From NCBI GenBank assembly GCA_903928225.1, contig CAIYPU010000079.1, positions 41,479-105,478 of the forward strand: 64,000 nucleotides of DNA, written 5' to 3'. Numbering within the stretch: the stretch's first letter is position 1; the number at the start of each line of letters is the position of its first letter. Below, piece after piece: positions 27,474 to 36,402 of this stretch. The DNA comes from an uncultured Chlorobiaceae bacterium (GTDB taxonomy: Bacteria; Bacteroidota; Chlorobiia; Chlorobiales; Chlorobiaceae). The position numbers and the translations under genes are program-made. Below the pieces are notes generated by a model. That model was not told the origin of the DNA. It did no database searches and saw only the letters and a list, made by a program, of their open reading frames with translations.

Positions 27474-27507
27474 CACGAAAGCCCGCTCGCAGCGGGCTTT
27501 CGTGTTT
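27474..27507 (+). terminator. Strong Rho-independent terminator
   Basis: A 14-bp perfect stem, CACGAAAGCCCGCT / AGCGGGCTTTCGTG, with a CGC loop and TTT after it, about 50 bp past the small acidic protein gene. Confidence 0.9.
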
Positions 27508-27636
27508 GAACCCTGACCGGCCGGGTCAGATTTCGATATTTGACGATGCGTTCCGTTTTCCTTACTTTACGCAATATTCACAGCGGACTTCACTGAACAG
27601 CATCATCCTTTATTCCAAACATTCCTCATCTTGATC

Positions 27637-28311
27637 ATGACCTCTTCCCATCCCGATTATCTGTCACGGAGAGAGTTCCTTGCAAAGGCTCTGCAATCCT
27701 CTTCTCTCGCCATGCTTGCGATGTCCTTCGGAAATCAAGCGGCGGCCCGCATCAGCGACAAGACGAAATCGACGGCGCTCATTTACGCCACCAGGTACGG
27801 AGCGACAAGGGATACGTCCGTATGGGTACGCAAGGGGATGGATATGCCGGTGGACCTGCTGGACATCGAACGGATATCGTTTACGGATGTGCTTTCAGAA
27901 TACGACCATATCATCGTCGGATCCGGAATATGGATAAAGGGGGTCCATCAGCGGGTGCCCGAATTTTTCGGGGCCGGGCGGGAGGCCCTCCGTGAAAAGC
28001 TTCTCGGAACCTTTATCGTCTGCGGCTCGGCGGATGGGTCTGAAAAGGGAAAGGAGAGAATCGTACACTATCTGGACAACATGCATGCACTCCTTCTTGC
28101 CAGGCCGACACTGTCCGGCGCTTTCGGCGGAAGGTTGGTGGTCGATCGGCTCACCGAAGAGGACCGGACAAAACTTACCGCTTTCTATAAGAATTTCCTG
28201 AACGAAGAGTTGCGCGACTGGGACCTGACCAATCCCGGAAAAGCGAAGCGGTTCGGCCGGGAAGCGAAACAGCTTGAAGCCGGCCCCGCATTGCAGCCCG
28301 CGATGAGGTAA
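27637..28311 (+). CDS. Flavodoxin-like protein with a Tat signal
   Basis: 224 residues from the ATG at 27637 (an in-frame TTG lies two codons before). The N-terminus contains a twin-arginine motif SRREFLAKAL followed by a hydrophobic stretch (SSLAMLAMSFGNQAAA) and an AxA-type cleavage region. The mature part begins with a flavodoxin fold: ALIYATRYGATRDTSVWV (FMN phosphate loop), DHIIVGSGIWIKGVHQ, and FIVCGSADGS, as in HemG/flavodoxin_5 proteins. A folded, cofactor-bearing flavodoxin exported by Tat would act outside the cytoplasm as an electron carrier or oxidase. No obvious partner is adjacent. Substrate unknown. Confidence 0.82.
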   Translation: MTSSHPDYLSRREFLAKALQSSSLAMLAMSFGNQAAARISDKTKSTALIYATRYGATRDTSVWVRKGMDMPVDLLDIERISFTDVLSEYDHIIVGSGIWIKGVHQRVPEFFGAGREALREKLLGTFIVCGSADGSEKGKERIVHYLDNMHALLLARPTLSGAFGGRLVVDRLTEEDRTKLTAFYKNFLNEELRDWDLTNPGKAKRFGREAKQLEAGPALQPAMR

Positions 28312-28320
28312 GCCAGGGCG

Positions 28321-28731
28321 TCAGGCTTGGTCGATCTGCCTCAGGATTTCCCGGAGCGAGACGGCGGCGGAAAGTTTTTCTTCTTCAGTGGAGGAGTTGT
28401 AGAACCCGATGATCGCCCTTCCGCCTATACCGATCGGAGGATACTCCTTTCGGAGCAGTACCGGCATCAGGGAGAGGATATTCTCCACCACATCCTGCTG
28501 CATCCCGTTGATCCTGCCCAGAACCTCGTTGGCGATCTGTGCTGCCGCCTGCGCATCCAGACCGGCGAGAAAGGCTGCGCTCTGAACGGCGCCATACTGG
28601 AATCCCGCCACGGCAAAAACGATATCGCGGTCCGTGCTTTTTTCCAGGCCGGCGGGGCACTGCCCTATCGCCTCGGCCAGGAACTGCATGGACATTTTCG
28701 TTACCGCTTCCCTGTTCTCCTCCCGATTCAT
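28321..28731 (-). CDS. Hypothetical protein
   Basis: 136 residues from the ATG at 28731, chosen because AGGGAGGGA lies just upstream; the frame is open 105 codons further but that part is low quality. The protein is helical, with DIVFAVAGFQYGAVQSAAFLA (in two pieces), GMQQDVVENILSLMPVLLRK and GIGGRAIIGFYNSSTEEEK. No transmembrane helix or known domain recognised. It converges with the flavodoxin-like gene, stop codons about 10 bp apart. Confidence 0.65.
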   Translation of the reverse strand: MNREENREAVTKMSMQFLAEAIGQCPAGLEKSTDRDIVFAVAGFQYGAVQSAAFLAGLDAQAAAQIANEVLGRINGMQQDVVENILSLMPVLLRKEYPPIGIGGRAIIGFYNSSTEEEKLSAAVSLREILRQIDQA

Positions 28732-29053
28732 CTTCCCTCCCTCCGGCTGAATGGTTTTGTTGGCAGCCGTAAAGTAACAACATTTCCGTTCCGACGAACA
28801 AACCGGAAATTGATTTTCAGCCGAGTCCCTGCGCCTGACGTGAAAAAAGGGGCCAATTCTTCCTGAACCGTTTGAAATCTGCTCCGGCATGGCAACCACG
28901 TCCGAATAACCTTTCGTTAAAGGACCCGACATCACCGACCACTCGAAATGCGCATAAAAAAAGAATCCGTCCCAGATTGCAAACCGTAAAGCTTCGGGAT
29001 GACCCCTCTGGATAATGATGAGAGGGGCGTCCCGGGAAGGACTCAAAAAGCAA
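28732..29053. other. Intergenic region
   Basis: About 320 bp between two minus-strand genes. The frame of the downstream gene runs through it without protein-like content. Probably the promoter region of the 136-residue protein gene. Confidence 0.4.
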
Positions 29054-30493
29054 TCACGGCCTCGCGAGGAACTTCACCGCGTTGTCCCTCAGCATGGCGG
29101 ATGTGAGCCTGGTGTATTCGTTGAAATAGTTGGTGAGGCCGCAGCCGTTGATCATGATCATCACGTAATCAGTACCGAACATGAGCCGCTCGGCCACCAC
29201 GGGATGTCTGGCTACAATCTTTCCGATATATTCCGGCATTTTGCTGTCGGGACAGTAGCCGACGTCTGCATAGACGTTCTCGAACCGTTCCATGAGTTCG
29301 ACGATGGCTGCCGTCCAGTTTCCCGGATTCGCCTTGCCGTCGGCAAAAGCGCCGATGTGATCTTCGCCGCCGAAATGGGCGAAATTCACCTTCAGCCTGC
29401 CGAAGCCGGCGCTCTCGAGCACATCGAGCCAGTTGCCCGGGTCGGCGAAAAAGAGGCTCTGTGCGGATTCGCCTTTTTCCGGTTTGCGCTGCTTCACGAA
29501 ATCCTCCTTGTCGAAAAACACCGGAACGACAACGCCGTCCTTCTTCCGGCGGAAGCTCCTTATCTGTCCGCACTGGGAGGGAAAACCTCCTGGAGACGTA
29601 TGGGCGGTAACCGGTATGCCGTTGCCGATGCAGGTCCTGAAAACCGGATTGAGGTCTGGATGCGAAGGCAGGTAGCCGAGCGGACAATAGAGCTTGACCC
29701 CATGGAAATCCCCGCGGAGGACATGCTCATCCACAAGGCTGTCGATGCCTATGCGCCTCGGGTCCACGGCCAGGAACGGAAAAACGCTGTCGGGGTACGC
29801 ATGCTTTATCTCCCTGAGCGCTTCGATATGGTGACGGTACCCCCTGGTCATCTGCACATCTCCTCCTCCGGCAGCGCCCCGTACTTTCGAAGGTGCTTTC
29901 CGGGGAGCCTTGCACTCGCCGATGATCGCATCGAGCTCTTTTTCGACGGTTATTTTCCTCTTCACGGCAGTTGCCGTGGCAGCTCTCCGGCCCGATGACG
30001 CCCTTTCTGAAACTGCCTGGAGAACGAGGCCTTTCATCTCTTCGGCAAAGGCGTCGAACTCTGAATGCCTTTTTTCAGCGATATGGAGCTGGCCGAGCGA
30101 AGCCTTTTTCCGGGCGGCGCTCATGGCACCGATGCCCGACCTGCGCCCATGCCCGGCCCCGTCATCGAAAATGAAGTAGATATCCATCATGAGCGGGACG
30201 GTGATCAACGGTTCCGATCGCCTGAAACCGCTCTTTCTGTAGCACTCCGTTTCATATTTGTAGTTGCCTGCAGGATCACGGGTGACGGTTTCGAAAAGGT
30301 TTGCCGTATAGGTTATCATCTTTTTGATGAACGGCGGCAGAGGAAGCCTGATCCCCCTCGTCGTCCTGCGCATCTGGCCATCTGCATAGGGGTATTCACC
30401 ATGCATCCACCGCCAGCCGATTTCAAGAAGCTCCTCGAACGCGAACTTGCCGTTGAACAAGTGGCAGTGGACATCGATGTTTCCGTTTTTCAT
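29054..30493 (-). CDS. Amidohydrolase-family metal-dependent hydrolase
   Basis: 479 residues. A TIM-barrel amidohydrolase (amidohydrolase_2-like) pattern is visible: HxH metal ligands in NIDVHCHLFNGKF (residues about 5-17), a later His in VTAHTSPGGF, another in KVNFAHFGGEDH and the final catalytic Asp in RLMFGTDYVMIMI. A charged, less conserved insert (about 140-220) interrupts the barrel. Such enzymes hydrolyse C-N or C-C bonds in cyclic amides or decarboxylate aromatic acids; the substrate cannot be told. It is divergent from a LivKHMGF-type transporter operon, which could supply an amide or amino acid, but this link is only positional. Confidence 0.82.
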   Translation of the reverse strand: MKNGNIDVHCHLFNGKFAFEELLEIGWRWMHGEYPYADGQMRRTTRGIRLPLPPFIKKMITYTANLFETVTRDPAGNYKYETECYRKSGFRRSEPLITVPLMMDIYFIFDDGAGHGRRSGIGAMSAARKKASLGQLHIAEKRHSEFDAFAEEMKGLVLQAVSERASSGRRAATATAVKRKITVEKELDAIIGECKAPRKAPSKVRGAAGGGDVQMTRGYRHHIEALREIKHAYPDSVFPFLAVDPRRIGIDSLVDEHVLRGDFHGVKLYCPLGYLPSHPDLNPVFRTCIGNGIPVTAHTSPGGFPSQCGQIRSFRRKKDGVVVPVFFDKEDFVKQRKPEKGESAQSLFFADPGNWLDVLESAGFGRLKVNFAHFGGEDHIGAFADGKANPGNWTAAIVELMERFENVYADVGYCPDSKMPEYIGKIVARHPVVAERLMFGTDYVMIMINGCGLTNYFNEYTRLTSAMLRDNAVKFLARP

Positions 30494-30976
30494 GGCCGCC
30501 TCCGTTTATTTTTCGCTATGGAAAATCCGGGTACTGACTATGCCGTCATGGATAGCTGACTGGACGCCTTGTCCGATCCGGCATGAAAAACCCGATATCA
30601 GGGAGAAATGAAGAACATTGCACGGGAGCCGGGCAATCTGCCGGGGGGTGATCTTGCCTGCAATGTTACCTGAAGATAGTGAAACCCTGACAAAAACGCT
30701 TCATCAAAACCCCATCTCCGAATTGGAGTGCAGTGCAGAATCGGGCATATCCAATGCTCATTTTTTTCACTTGAGCCATTATTTTCTTAGCTTTACAGAG
30801 AAAAAGCAACGCATTCAGCATGCAACCCCGGATCATTTCAGATGTCCCGAGCAGTTGACCATACCGAGCCCCGCCAGTTACATTCCTTTCGTGCCCGAAT
30901 CTTTTCGTCCTGCTTGCGTCCCCGCTCAGTTCCTGGTCCACCGCTCCTTATTTCCTGAAGCCAAACATTCTCCCCC
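30494..30976. other. Divergent intergenic region
   Basis: About 480 bp between the amidohydrolase gene and the ABC transporter operon, so it should carry both promoters. No repeat, RNA or operator structure stands out. Confidence 0.4.
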
Positions 30977-32125
30977 ATGAAACATCTCTTTCTGGCCTTC
31001 ACGGCAGCATTAACGATCTTTACGTCACTTCCGGCACAGGGTGTGGCTCCGGTGAAAATCGGCTTCATCAACTCCATAACGGGCAAGGAAGCCCAGATCG
31101 GCGAAAACCTTACGAACGGTGCAACCATGGCCATCGACGACCTCAAGGCAAGGCATATTGATGTCGAGATGATCAGGGAAGATGACGGAGGAGACCCGAA
31201 AAACGCGCTCGCGGCATATGAAAAGCTGGTAACACGCGACCGGGTCATCGGCGTGGTCGGACCCTACACATCGGCCTGCGCCAATGTCGTGGCATCGAGG
31301 GCGGACCAGTACCAGGTCCCCCTTCTCGTCCCCGCCGCAGCTAAGGAAGAGATCACCATGAAAGGGTACAGGAACGTTTTCCGCCTGAACGCCCCTGCCG
31401 ATGTATACTCGAATGTTCTCCTGAAATCGATCGCGCCTTTCAGGCCCGGAACTATCGCCTACATCTACGCCGCGAACGATTTCGGCGTATCAACCGTGAA
31501 AACCGCACAGGTCAATGCCGCATCCATGGGCCTCAGGGAAGTGGCGAACGAAAAATACCAGCAGGGACAGCCGGACTACCGCGCTACGCTCGCTAAAGTC
31601 AAGGCAGCCCGGCCCGACCTGGTATTCCTGGTTTCCTACGATGCCGATGCCATCCTGCTCATGAGGCAGGCTAAAGAAATCGGCCTGACCCCGAAGGCCT
31701 TCCTCGGAGCAGGCGCAGGTTATACGACAGCCCAGTTTGCACAACTGAAGGATATCTCTTCGCTGGTCATCTCAGCCACGCAATGGACCGATGACGTCAA
31801 CTGGCCGGGAGCCGCCGATTTCGGGACCCGGTACAGAGCAAGATTCGGCAAGGACCCTTCATATCATGCCGCATGCGCCTACGAAGCGGTACGCATCATG
31901 GCACTGAGCGCACTGAAATCAAGGGATTCGAAGGCGCTGCGAGAGGCCCTCGTTGCCGGAAGCTGGAACGGCATCATGGGACCGGTCCGCTTTGCCAGCT
32001 ATGGCGGCTATACGAACCAGAACAACCACCCGATGCTGGTACAGCAGCTGCAGGCAGGCAGATATGAAACCGTCTACCCTGCGCAGTTCTCAAAGAAAAA
32101 ACTCATCTACCCATACAGGCGCTGA
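30977..32125 (+). CDS. livK: Branched-chain amino acid-type ABC transporter, substrate-binding protein
   Basis: 382-residue periplasmic binding protein of the LivJ/LivK type. A signal peptide (MKHLFLAFTAALTIFTSLPA) is followed by the mature start VKIGFINSITGKEAQIGENL, which is typical for this family, and GVVGPYTSACANVVASRADQ (in two parts) in the ligand cleft. First gene of a five-gene operon whose later genes overlap. The ligand could be branched-chain amino acids, urea or short amides; sequence does not decide. Confidence 0.92.
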   Translation: MKHLFLAFTAALTIFTSLPAQGVAPVKIGFINSITGKEAQIGENLTNGATMAIDDLKARHIDVEMIREDDGGDPKNALAAYEKLVTRDRVIGVVGPYTSACANVVASRADQYQVPLLVPAAAKEEITMKGYRNVFRLNAPADVYSNVLLKSIAPFRPGTIAYIYAANDFGVSTVKTAQVNAASMGLREVANEKYQQGQPDYRATLAKVKAARPDLVFLVSYDADAILLMRQAKEIGLTPKAFLGAGAGYTTAQFAQLKDISSLVISATQWTDDVNWPGAADFGTRYRARFGKDPSYHAACAYEAVRIMALSALKSRDSKALREALVAGSWNGIMGPVRFASYGGYTNQNNHPMLVQQLQAGRYETVYPAQFSKKKLIYPYRR

Positions 32126-32212
32126 GGATTTTCATATTCCCGCTTTTCCGGCAAACCTCCGGTATGTTTTCATCAGATCGCATACCGGATGCAATAACAA
32201 CCAGACTCGAAC

Positions 32213-33082
32213 ATGCTTTTTTTCCAGTCGCTCATTTCAGGAATTCTCACCGGTGGCATCTACGCCCTTGCCGCCATGGGGATGTCCCTGGTGTTCGGGG
32301 TCATGAACATCAGCAATTTCGCCCATGGCGACCTGATGATGCTCGGCATGTATATGGCCTACTACCTCTTCACCCTGCTCAATATCGACCCGTTCCTGTC
32401 GCTTGTCCTCATCATGCCTGCTGCGTTCGTTTTCGGTTATGCCATCGAAAAAACCATGATCAACCGGGTTATCGGCCATCCATCCGAAAACCAGATACTC
32501 CTCACGGTCGGACTTGGCCTGATCATGGGCAATACGGCGCTGCTGGCATTCACCAGCGATCCGAAAATACTGACGACATCATATTCGAGCAGTTCGTTCA
32601 ACCTGCCCGGCGACATCTCCGTTTCCATTCCGATGCTGCTCTCGTTCCTCGTCACCTGCCTGCTGACGGCAGTGCTCTACCTCTTTCTTTCAACGACGAG
32701 GACGGGCATGGCGCTCAGGGCAACCAGCCAGAACCGGGAAGCTGCCCAGCTCATGGGCATCGACGTTTCCCGCATGAGCGCCATCGCGTTCGGTATCGGA
32801 ACGCTCCTTGCCGCTTCGGCGGGGGCGCTGATCGCCCAGACCTACTACATCGATCCTTTCGCAGGCCATACGTTCCTGCTCAAATCCTTCACCATCTGCG
32901 TCCTTGGCGGCCTCGGCTCGGTCATCGGGGCGGGGGTCGGAGGTATCGTCATCGGTGTTGTTGAGGCGATGTCGGCAGCCTACCTTTCGAGCGAGTGGAA
33001 AGATGTCGTCGTCTTCGTGCTTTTCCTGGCAATTCTTCTGCTGCGTCCGCGAGGCCTTTTCGGCAGAAAGGGGGAACAATGA
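32213..33082 (+). CDS. livH: Branched-chain amino acid-type ABC transporter permease (LivH)
   Basis: 289-residue inner-membrane permease with about eight hydrophobic segments. Family sequences include LTGGIYALAAMGMSLVFGVM near the N-terminus, the EAA-like loop ATSQNREAAQLMGIDVSR and VLGGLGSVIGAGVGGIVIG. It follows the binding-protein gene by 87 bp. Its stop TGA overlaps the start ATG of the next permease gene, so the two permeases are translationally coupled and form the membrane channel together. Confidence 0.94.
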   Translation: MLFFQSLISGILTGGIYALAAMGMSLVFGVMNISNFAHGDLMMLGMYMAYYLFTLLNIDPFLSLVLIMPAAFVFGYAIEKTMINRVIGHPSENQILLTVGLGLIMGNTALLAFTSDPKILTTSYSSSSFNLPGDISVSIPMLLSFLVTCLLTAVLYLFLSTTRTGMALRATSQNREAAQLMGIDVSRMSAIAFGIGTLLAASAGALIAQTYYIDPFAGHTFLLKSFTICVLGGLGSVIGAGVGGIVIGVVEAMSAAYLSSEWKDVVVFVLFLAILLLRPRGLFGRKGEQ

Positions 33083-34083
33083 CGAAACAATGGGCCGGCA
33101 TCGCAGCTTTTGCCGCACTCGCGGCATCGGTGCCTTTCTTCCTTGGCGACAATCCCTATATCGCCGATATCCTCATTACGATGCTCATGATGGCATCGCT
33201 CGCTTCGGCATGGAACATCGTCGGAGGATATGCCGGGCAGTTCAGTTTCGGACATGCCGCCTATTTCGGTACCGGAGCATACACGACATCGATCCTGCTG
33301 ACGACATCGGGCATCGCCCTGCCGCTCTGCATCGGCGCAGGAATTCTCGCAGCATCGCTGATCGCCCTGCTGACGGGAGCGATCGTGTTCAGGCTTCGCG
33401 GCCACTATTTCGCCCTCGCTTCGATCGCCGTTGCCGAAATCGTCAGGCTGACCGCGCACAACCTCGAAATCACCGGAGGGGCGCAGGGCCTGCTCATCAC
33501 CGATATCACGTTCGGAAACCTCGACCTGAACAGCAAGGAACCGTTTTACTTCGCCATGCTCTTTCTCCTGGTGACAACCCTTGCGATATCCTTGCTGGTG
33601 CGCCATTCAAGAGCGGGATATTTCCTGCTCGCGATCCGTGAAGACCAGGATGCCGCAGCATCGCTCGGCATCAATCTCTACCTGTGGAAAAACATGGCAC
33701 TCATCGTCTCGGCGGCGCTCGCAACCGTTGCAGGAAGCATCTACGCCATCTATATCCGTTTTATCGATACGAGCGCCGTGCTCTCACTCAGGCTCTCCAT
33801 CGAAATCATCCTGACAACCATCATCGGCGGGGTCGGGACCCTCTGGGGACCCGTGCTCGGCGCAGCCCTGCTCGTATCGCTCGCCGAAGCGCTCCGCACG
33901 AACCTTGCCGGAGAGCTTCTCGTGAACTCGGGAATAATAACGGAAGCCTCCCCCATTGAATCGTTCCTGAAAAACAATCTCGCACATGCCCACGTCCTCG
34001 TTTACGGGATCATCACCGTACTCTGCATCCTCAATCTTCCGAAGGGCATTCTCGGCTTATTCAGAAGGAAACAGCGGACATGA
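33079..34083 (+). CDS. livM: Branched-chain amino acid-type ABC transporter permease (LivM)
   Basis: 334-residue second permease. The start is the ATG at 33079 inside the livH stop (GGGGGAACA is just upstream); the frame opens 28 codons earlier but overlaps livH. Family sequences: AWNIVGGYAGQFSFGHAAYFG, split by the first membrane helices, the loop REDQDAAASLGINLYLWK and IIGGVGTLWGPVLGAALLV. About eight to nine TM helices. The stop overlaps the livG start. Confidence 0.94.
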   Translation: MTKQWAGIAAFAALAASVPFFLGDNPYIADILITMLMMASLASAWNIVGGYAGQFSFGHAAYFGTGAYTTSILLTTSGIALPLCIGAGILAASLIALLTGAIVFRLRGHYFALASIAVAEIVRLTAHNLEITGGAQGLLITDITFGNLDLNSKEPFYFAMLFLLVTTLAISLLVRHSRAGYFLLAIREDQDAAASLGINLYLWKNMALIVSAALATVAGSIYAIYIRFIDTSAVLSLRLSIEIILTTIIGGVGTLWGPVLGAALLVSLAEALRTNLAGELLVNSGIITEASPIESFLKNNLAHAHVLVYGIITVLCILNLPKGILGLFRRKQRT

Positions 34084-34811
34084 TGGCGCCACTGCTTGAA
34101 ATAACGTCTCTGAGCAAGCATTTCGGCGGGAACGCTGCCGTATCGGACGTCTCGTTCAGCGTCGAAGAACAACGGATCGTCGGCCTTATCGGGCCGAACG
34201 GTTCGGGAAAGACCACCCTCTTCAACTGCATTACCGGCTACTACCCTGCCTCTTCCGGCCGCGTTTGGTTCAGCGGACGTGACGTTACGGGAATGAAACC
34301 GGACAGGGTCTGCCGGCTCGGCATGGTCCGTACCTGGCAGCGGGTAAAACCTCTCGCGGGCCTGAGCATTCTTGAAAACGTCATGACGGGAGCGTTCTGC
34401 AGAACACGTTCCGCAACCGAAGCGAGAATGATTGCACATGAACAGCTCAGGGTGATCGGGATGGAAAATGTTACGCAGAAAACAGCGGGCGATCTGCCGA
34501 TAGGGCTCAAAAAAAAGCTCGAGCTTGCAAGGGCCCTCGCCACAGGGCCGAAGCTCCTTCTCCTCGATGAAGTCTGCGGAGGACTCAACAATACCGAAAC
34601 GCAGGAGCTGCTGGAAATCATCCGCGGCATCAGGGAGAAAGGAACGGCTGTAGTTTTCATCGAACACGACATGAAAGCCGTCACCAGGCTCTGCGACCGG
34701 ATTGTCGTCCTGAAATCCGGGAAAAAGCTCGCTGAAGGCCTTCCTTCGGAAATCACCAGCAATCCCGCAGTCATCGCGGCTTATCTTGGAACCGGGTACA
34801 GCCATGCTTGA
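34080..34811 (+). CDS. livG: Branched-chain amino acid-type ABC transporter ATPase (LivG)
   Basis: 243-residue cytoplasmic ATPase. Walker A GPNGSGKTTLFN (about residues 37-48), ABC signature region DLPIGLKKKLELARAL (LivG types often lack the canonical LSGGQ), Walker B KLLLLDEVCGG and the switch His in VFIEHDM. The ATG overlaps the livM stop. With LivF it powers the LivHM channel. Confidence 0.94.
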   Translation: MMAPLLEITSLSKHFGGNAAVSDVSFSVEEQRIVGLIGPNGSGKTTLFNCITGYYPASSGRVWFSGRDVTGMKPDRVCRLGMVRTWQRVKPLAGLSILENVMTGAFCRTRSATEARMIAHEQLRVIGMENVTQKTAGDLPIGLKKKLELARALATGPKLLLLDEVCGGLNNTETQELLEIIRGIREKGTAVVFIEHDMKAVTRLCDRIVVLKSGKKLAEGLPSEITSNPAVIAAYLGTGYSHA

Positions 34812-35499
34812 AATCCGCAACCTGAATGCAGGGTACGGCGAAATGCCTGTCCTGAAATCGGTCTCCCTTTCGGTTGCGAAAGGCGAAATCCTTTCGATCG
34901 TGGGCAGCAACGGGACCGGAAAATCGACGCTGCTCAAGGCTATATCCGGAGTGGTGCCCGCTTCCGGCTCCATAGATTTCCTCGGTTTGCCGATCGGGAA
35001 CCTGAGGCCCCACGAGATCGTCAGGCAGGGAATCGTCCATGTACCCGAAGGCAGGAAAATTTTCCCGGAACTCACGGTTTCCGAAAACCTGCGGATGGGG
35101 GCCTTCCTGAACCCGCAGCATTACCGCAGCAGGATCGAAATGGTGTTCGAACTTTTCCCTCGGCTCGCGGAACGTCCTAAACAGCTTGGCGGGACCATGT
35201 CCGGAGGCGAACAGCAGATGCTTGCCATAGCACGGGGACTAATGGGCGACCCGAAACTCCTGATGCTCGACGAACCCAGTCTTGGCCTCTCTCCCCTCTA
35301 TGCCGAAACGGTTTTCAGATCAATCGGGGAAATCAACCGTAACGGTGTCACCGTACTGCTTGTGGAGCAGAATGTCTTCCTGTCGCTTTCTATAAGCAAC
35401 CGGGGATACGTCATTGAAACCGGTTCGGTCGTGCTGACCGGAAGCGGACAGGAACTGCTCGAAAACCCGCAGGTCAGGAAAGCCTTCCTCGGCATGTGA
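34804..35499 (+). CDS. livF: Branched-chain amino acid-type ABC transporter ATPase (LivF)
   Basis: 231-residue ATPase starting at the ATG at 34804 (MLEIRNLNAGYGEMPVLKSV), 8 nt inside the end of livG; the frame opens six codons before. Walker A VGSNGTGKSTLLK, a LivF-typical VPEGRKIFPELTVSENLRMG stretch, signature MSGGEQQMLAIARGL, Walker B LLMLDEPSLGLSP and the switch region LLVEQN. Last gene of the operon. Confidence 0.94.
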   Translation: MLEIRNLNAGYGEMPVLKSVSLSVAKGEILSIVGSNGTGKSTLLKAISGVVPASGSIDFLGLPIGNLRPHEIVRQGIVHVPEGRKIFPELTVSENLRMGAFLNPQHYRSRIEMVFELFPRLAERPKQLGGTMSGGEQQMLAIARGLMGDPKLLMLDEPSLGLSPLYAETVFRSIGEINRNGVTVLLVEQNVFLSLSISNRGYVIETGSVVLTGSGQELLENPQVRKAFLGM

Positions 35500-35511
35500 G
35501 CGGCTTCGCGG

Positions 35512-36402
35512 TCAGCGGGAGATGCTGTTCAGGAACTCCTTCATCGCGGCAACGAACTCCTCTGGTTTTTCTTCCTGCGGAAGGTGCCCGCAATCCTGGA
35601 AAACCTTGAGCCGTGCGGAGGGAAGCTCTGCGGCAAGACGTTCGCTCTCCGCTTTCTTCACCATGACATCGTGTTCTCCGCTCATGACCAGTGCTGGAAT
35701 CTCGAGGGTTTTCAGCCGTTCGTCGAGCCCGAGGTAGCGGGTTTCGAGAAAAACCTCCCAGAATGCCCTCGCCCAGTCACCGTTCATCAGGTCTTTCCGG
35801 TATGCCGAAAGAAGTGTGTCGCCAAGCCGTTCCTTCCTGTACCACATGGAGCTGATCACCCGGTCGTACAGGCGGGATATCATGAGATGCATTACCCTCG
35901 CGAAGACGGGGCTCAACGCTTTCATGGCCGGTTTCATGAATGCGGGGATCTCGCTGGTGGCGTAACCGCTGTAGATCATCGCATCGACAAGCACGATGCC
36001 CTGGACCAGGCCGGGATGGCGAAGGGCCGCGAGAAGGGCGAGGGTCCCGCCGGTGGAATTGCCGACGAGTACCGCTTTCCGGGACCCGAACCGTCCGATG
36101 AGCCCTGCGGCAAGGTCGGCCTGGGCTTCCGGGGAATAGCTCACCCCGGAGGTGCGCGAAGGCCTCGAGGTGAGGCCGAACGCTGGACGGTCGAACGCCA
36201 CGACCGTCGCTGTTTCGGAAAGCGCATCGATAACCCCTCTCCACGACCTCACGCTCAGGAAACTGCCGTGAAGGAGGACGATGAGCGGGCCGCCGCTTCC
36301 GGCTTTCCTGTAATGCACCCTGAATCCATCGATATCGATATATCCGGAATCCGGATAATGCCCCTCGTCCGCCGGGGCTTTCCTGTAGATTTCATGGCTC
36401 AT
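35512..36402 (-). CDS. Alpha/beta-fold hydrolase
   Basis: 296 residues from the ATG at 36402 (MSHEIYRKAPADEGHYPDSG). The catalytic triad is visible: nucleophile elbow GNSTGG (VLVGNSTGGTLALL), acid in MSGEHDVMVKK and His in DCGHLPQEEKP. The oxyanion HG pair is in VLLHGSFLS. It resembles carboxylesterase or C-C bond hydrolases; the substrate is unknown. Its start overlaps the stop of the upstream exported-protein gene (ATGA), so the two are cotranslated. It converges with the Liv operon. Confidence 0.88.
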   Translation of the reverse strand: MSHEIYRKAPADEGHYPDSGYIDIDGFRVHYRKAGSGGPLIVLLHGSFLSVRSWRGVIDALSETATVVAFDRPAFGLTSRPSRTSGVSYSPEAQADLAAGLIGRFGSRKAVLVGNSTGGTLALLAALRHPGLVQGIVLVDAMIYSGYATSEIPAFMKPAMKALSPVFARVMHLMISRLYDRVISSMWYRKERLGDTLLSAYRKDLMNGDWARAFWEVFLETRYLGLDERLKTLEIPALVMSGEHDVMVKKAESERLAAELPSARLKVFQDCGHLPQEEKPEEFVAAMKEFLNSISR

